A DNA stretch of 6,942 bases from Hyphomicrobiales bacterium (lineage in GTDB: Bacteria > Pseudomonadota > Alphaproteobacteria > Rhizobiales > JAUVMS01), in contig JAUVMS010000179.1 in the NCBI GenBank assembly GCA_030600135.1, positions 1-6,942 on the forward strand. Reading direction: 5' to 3'. Under the pieces are notes generated by a model. The model was not told where the DNA came from, ran no database searches, and worked only from the letters and a program-made list of their open reading frames with translations. Shown here piece after piece: positions 6,494 through 6,942 of this stretch (positions within the stretch are counted from its first letter, which is position 1; each line of letters begins with the position of its first letter). The position numbers and the translations under genes were made by a program.

Positions 6494-6823
6494 CTACGTG
6501 ACCGACGGCCATTCTCCGCCTTGAACCGCTTGCGGCCAAATCGTTGCAATGAGCGCGAAGGACAAAAACATCGTTGCAATGAGCGCCGCCATTAGGCCAA
6601 CCTTTTCGCCAGCGCCATTCCACTCCCAAAGCCCGAATGAAATTGTCGCAAAGGGAAGCAAAAGAGCGAGCCCGACAAACACGATGTCTGGTGCACTACT
6701 GGTCAGCACTTTGAGCGGTTGCTCAAAACCAAACTGCTCCTGCACGATCACGGCAATCCAAAGGAAGGCCGTGGGCAGTAGGAGCAGAAGACTGACTCCT
6801 GTGTAATCCGATACGCTAAACAT
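6494..6823 (-). CDS. Small three-helix membrane protein, function unknown
   Basis: A 109-residue protein with three likely transmembrane segments, at about residues 9-28, 46-66 and 75-96, joined by short loops containing a few charged residues (for example QEQFGFEQ and EWNGAGEK). The N-terminus is short and the C-terminus is a brief polar tail, so it should sit in the inner membrane. I do not recognise a family. The start at 6823 is the natural ATG; CAGGG about 10 bases upstream is a weak ribosome site. The third helix carries a tandem repeat, ALIATM (80-85) and ALIATI (90-95), caused by a 17-base exact DNA repeat. The gene converges on the M24 gene, with only 37 bases between their stop codons and no obvious terminator. 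The even hydrophobic pattern and clean frame support a real gene. Confidence 0.62.
   Translation of the reverse strand: MFSVSDYTGVSLLLLLPTAFLWIAVIVQEQFGFEQPLKVLTSSAPDIVFVGLALLLPFATISFGLWEWNGAGEKVGLMAALIATMFLSFALIATIWPQAVQGGEWPSVT
6540..6586. repeat. 17-base exact direct repeat, 30-base period
   Basis: ATCGTTGCAATGAGCGC occurs at 6540-6556 and again at 6570-6586. The 30-base period is exactly ten codons, so the reading frame of the membrane protein encoded on the opposite strand is kept and the repeat appears as a repeated ALIAT motif in its third helix. Confidence 0.85.
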
Positions 6824-6867
6824 GATTCAAACCCTGCCCACGGAGCAACATTATCTCAATAGGGTAA

Positions 6868-6942
6868 CTAGAGGGTTATCAGACCTAGCAGGCTGTTGAA
6901 GAACTCGGTGAGGTCGCGATGCGAGCGGAAATTGAGCGCTGG
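6868..6942 (-). mobile_element. Probable insertion-sequence end with transposase C-terminus (partial)
   Basis: Read on the minus strand from the window edge, the last 75 bases give an uninterrupted 24-residue tail containing NFRSHRDLTEFFNSLL before a TAG at 6868-6870. This resembles the C-termini of DDE transposases that read into the terminal inverted repeat. On the plus strand the matching DNA, CAGGCTGTTGAAGAACTC (6889-6906), looks like the terminal inverted repeat seen in many insertion sequences, directly preceded by CTAG (6885-6888), a possible target site. The rest of the element would lie beyond the right edge. The family is not assigned; the call rests on remembered resemblance of a short stretch. 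Confidence 0.45.

Noticed and set aside
6850..6857. GATAAT on the minus strand as a -10 box for the small membrane gene
   Set aside because: The hexamer is good, but no acceptable -35 sequence lies 16-18 bases upstream.

Overview
The window looks like chromosomal DNA from an alphaproteobacterium. Coding regions are GC-rich (roughly 60% by eye), spacers are more AT-rich, and the protein types (short periplasmic YkuD transpeptidase, agmatinase-like ureohydrolase, Pif1-like helicase, creatinase-fold M24 enzyme) are typical of Hyphomicrobiales or Rhodospirillales. The lineage is an inference from composition and protein style, not from a marker gene.

Layout from left to right. Positions 1-235 hold no gene I can support. 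A minimal L,D-transpeptidase lies on the minus strand (236-661). It is divergent, across a 262-base spacer, from a HAD-superfamily phosphatase on the plus strand (924-1847). Convergent with the phosphatase is a tiny unrecognised two-cysteine protein on the minus strand (1999-2235), with a hairpin that could stop transcription from both sides between them. A 362-base gene-free spacer with an imperfect inverted repeat leads to an arginase/agmatinase-family ureohydrolase (2598-3581). Next come a Pif1-like SF1 DNA helicase (3727-5028) and, after a 267-base spacer, a creatinase-fold M24 enzyme (5296-6456). A small three-helix membrane protein (6494-6823) runs on the minus strand, converging on the M24 gene. 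The last 75 bases read on the minus strand as what looks like the C-terminus of an insertion-sequence transposase running off the window edge.

Most genes have their own spacers and no tight operon is visible. The genes look like independent housekeeping or accessory-metabolism units: cell wall, phosphatase, guanidino-compound hydrolysis, DNA unwinding and C-N hydrolysis. The ureohydrolase and the M24 enzyme may both act on guanidino or amidino-type substrates, but they are separated by the helicase and this link is speculative.

I see no CRISPR array, rRNA, tRNA or recognisable defence system. The points most worth a second look are the M24 protein that has lost all five metal ligands, three GAATTC palindromes at exact 12-base spacing plus a hairpin in that gene's leader, a 17-base exact repeat inside the small membrane protein gene, and the insertion-sequence end at the right edge.
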